64,000 nucleotides of DNA from Colius striatus (taxonomy: Eukaryota; Chordata; Aves; Coliiformes; Coliidae), in contig NC_084759.1 in the NCBI RefSeq assembly GCF_028858725.1, forward strand, positions 95,314,362 through 95,378,361, given 5' to 3'. Positions 63,229 to 64,000 of the stretch are shown one piece after another. Under the pieces are notes generated by a model, which had not been told where the DNA came from, did not search any database, and saw only the letters and a list, made by a program, of their open reading frames with translations. The position numbers and the translations under genes were made by a program. Positions within the stretch are counted from its first letter, which is position 1, and each line of letters begins with the position of its first letter.

Positions 63229-64000
63229 CTAGGAAGAAAAAGATTATTTTTAAAAATACACCCAACCACAATAATATCCATTTGATCTGGAAGCAGCTGT
63301 TGTAGAATAAAAGCTACAAATACCAAAAAGTTGTTTTACATGTTCAGTACTCAGTTTGATAAACAGGCAACATGAAAAAAGTCCCGGGACTACTTGTTAG
63401 GTATGTACAATATGGGCTTTCCTAAACAAATACAAATTCTGAAGTTATATTTAAACATCCTGATAATTTAGCATCACCTGTACATATAATATCAAAATAA
63501 TTATTTTCAGATTAGTATTTCGGTCACAAAAAAGTTCTGATGTGTAATATTTAAATAGAGAAGTAGATTATTGTTCAATGGAATCTTATTAACCAACAGA
63601 TTTACATGTAATTTAGCCAAGAATTTAGAAAAACCCTTCACAGAGCTGTTCAGATGAGCACCCTACTACTAAGTAACACTGAAACTTTAATTTCTGTGTA
63701 TAGAAAATTACAACAGGAATCACATGTATTCCAGGGATTTGGCTTTAGTAATTCAAATCTTAGTGTTCATCCCAAACCAGACTTCCATAAAAGTCAAACC
63801 AGATTGCTAGCTCATAAACTAACTGTTTTGAAAAGGATTATTTAGGTCTGTGCTGCTAGTTAAGAGTAAAATTTGAAGAAAAACAAATTTTAAACTCTCA
63901 CACATGCTAATCAGAATCACTTGGGGAAAAAATATAGAGCAAATGAAGCAGCTCCATGCCAATCTCTAAATCTATACAAAAGGCAACCAAGAGAGAAATC
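63229..64000 (-). other. SON: SON intron (partial), no exon seen
   Basis: AT-rich sequence upstream, in SON terms, of the exon at 63118-63228. I saw no minus-strand exon here resembling the preceding SON segment; it presumably lies beyond the window. Confidence 0.7.

Overview
This is vertebrate nuclear DNA, almost certainly from a bird. The protein-coding exons match vertebrate genes from the human chromosome 21q22.11 block, and the interspersed repeats are CR1-type LINE 3' ends, the typical avian retroelement. Genes are split by long AT-rich introns, with two compact CpG-rich promoters. Gene names come from recognising the translated exons and the conserved gene order; no database search was run.

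Layout from left to right. (1) 1-12743: apparently intron 1 of ITSN1 on the minus strand, with no coding exon found. (2) About 11.8-14.1 kb: a CpG-rich block that looks like a shared head-to-head promoter, with a probable non-coding ITSN1 exon 1 on the minus strand (donor at 12743) and CRYZL1 starting on the plus strand. (3) 14661-34569: the complete CRYZL1 coding sequence in 12 coding exons, 349 codons plus stop, with every junction phase-consistent. (4) 34.6-37.2 kb: CRYZL1 3' flank with an antisense CR1. (5) 37461-45010: the complete DONSON coding sequence in 10 exons, 570 codons plus stop, behind a CpG promoter with an E2F-type palindrome; polyA signal at 45255. (6) 45.3-50.1 kb: the convergent DONSON/SON interval, which holds a candidate unrecognised plus-strand exon set (46793-47632) and an isolated GC-rich block (49539-49840). 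(7) 50149-63228: the last six coding exons of SON on the minus strand (239 residues, including G-patch and double-stranded-RNA-binding domain). The rest of SON lies beyond the right edge.

The genes do not form one pathway. ITSN1 is an endocytic scaffold, CRYZL1 a zeta-crystallin-like reductase, DONSON a DNA-replication factor and SON a nuclear-speckle splicing cofactor. They form a conserved linkage block with one divergent and one convergent pair. The most notable structures are a minor-spliceosome (U12-type) intron in each of the two complete genes: AT-AC in CRYZL1 (32109-33766) and GT-AG in DONSON (42148-42878). Others are a candidate cassette or terminal exon inside SON at 56125-56204, and the possible unrecognised exons between DONSON and SON. 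No convincing wholly new system was found; those exons are the best lead and remain unproven.
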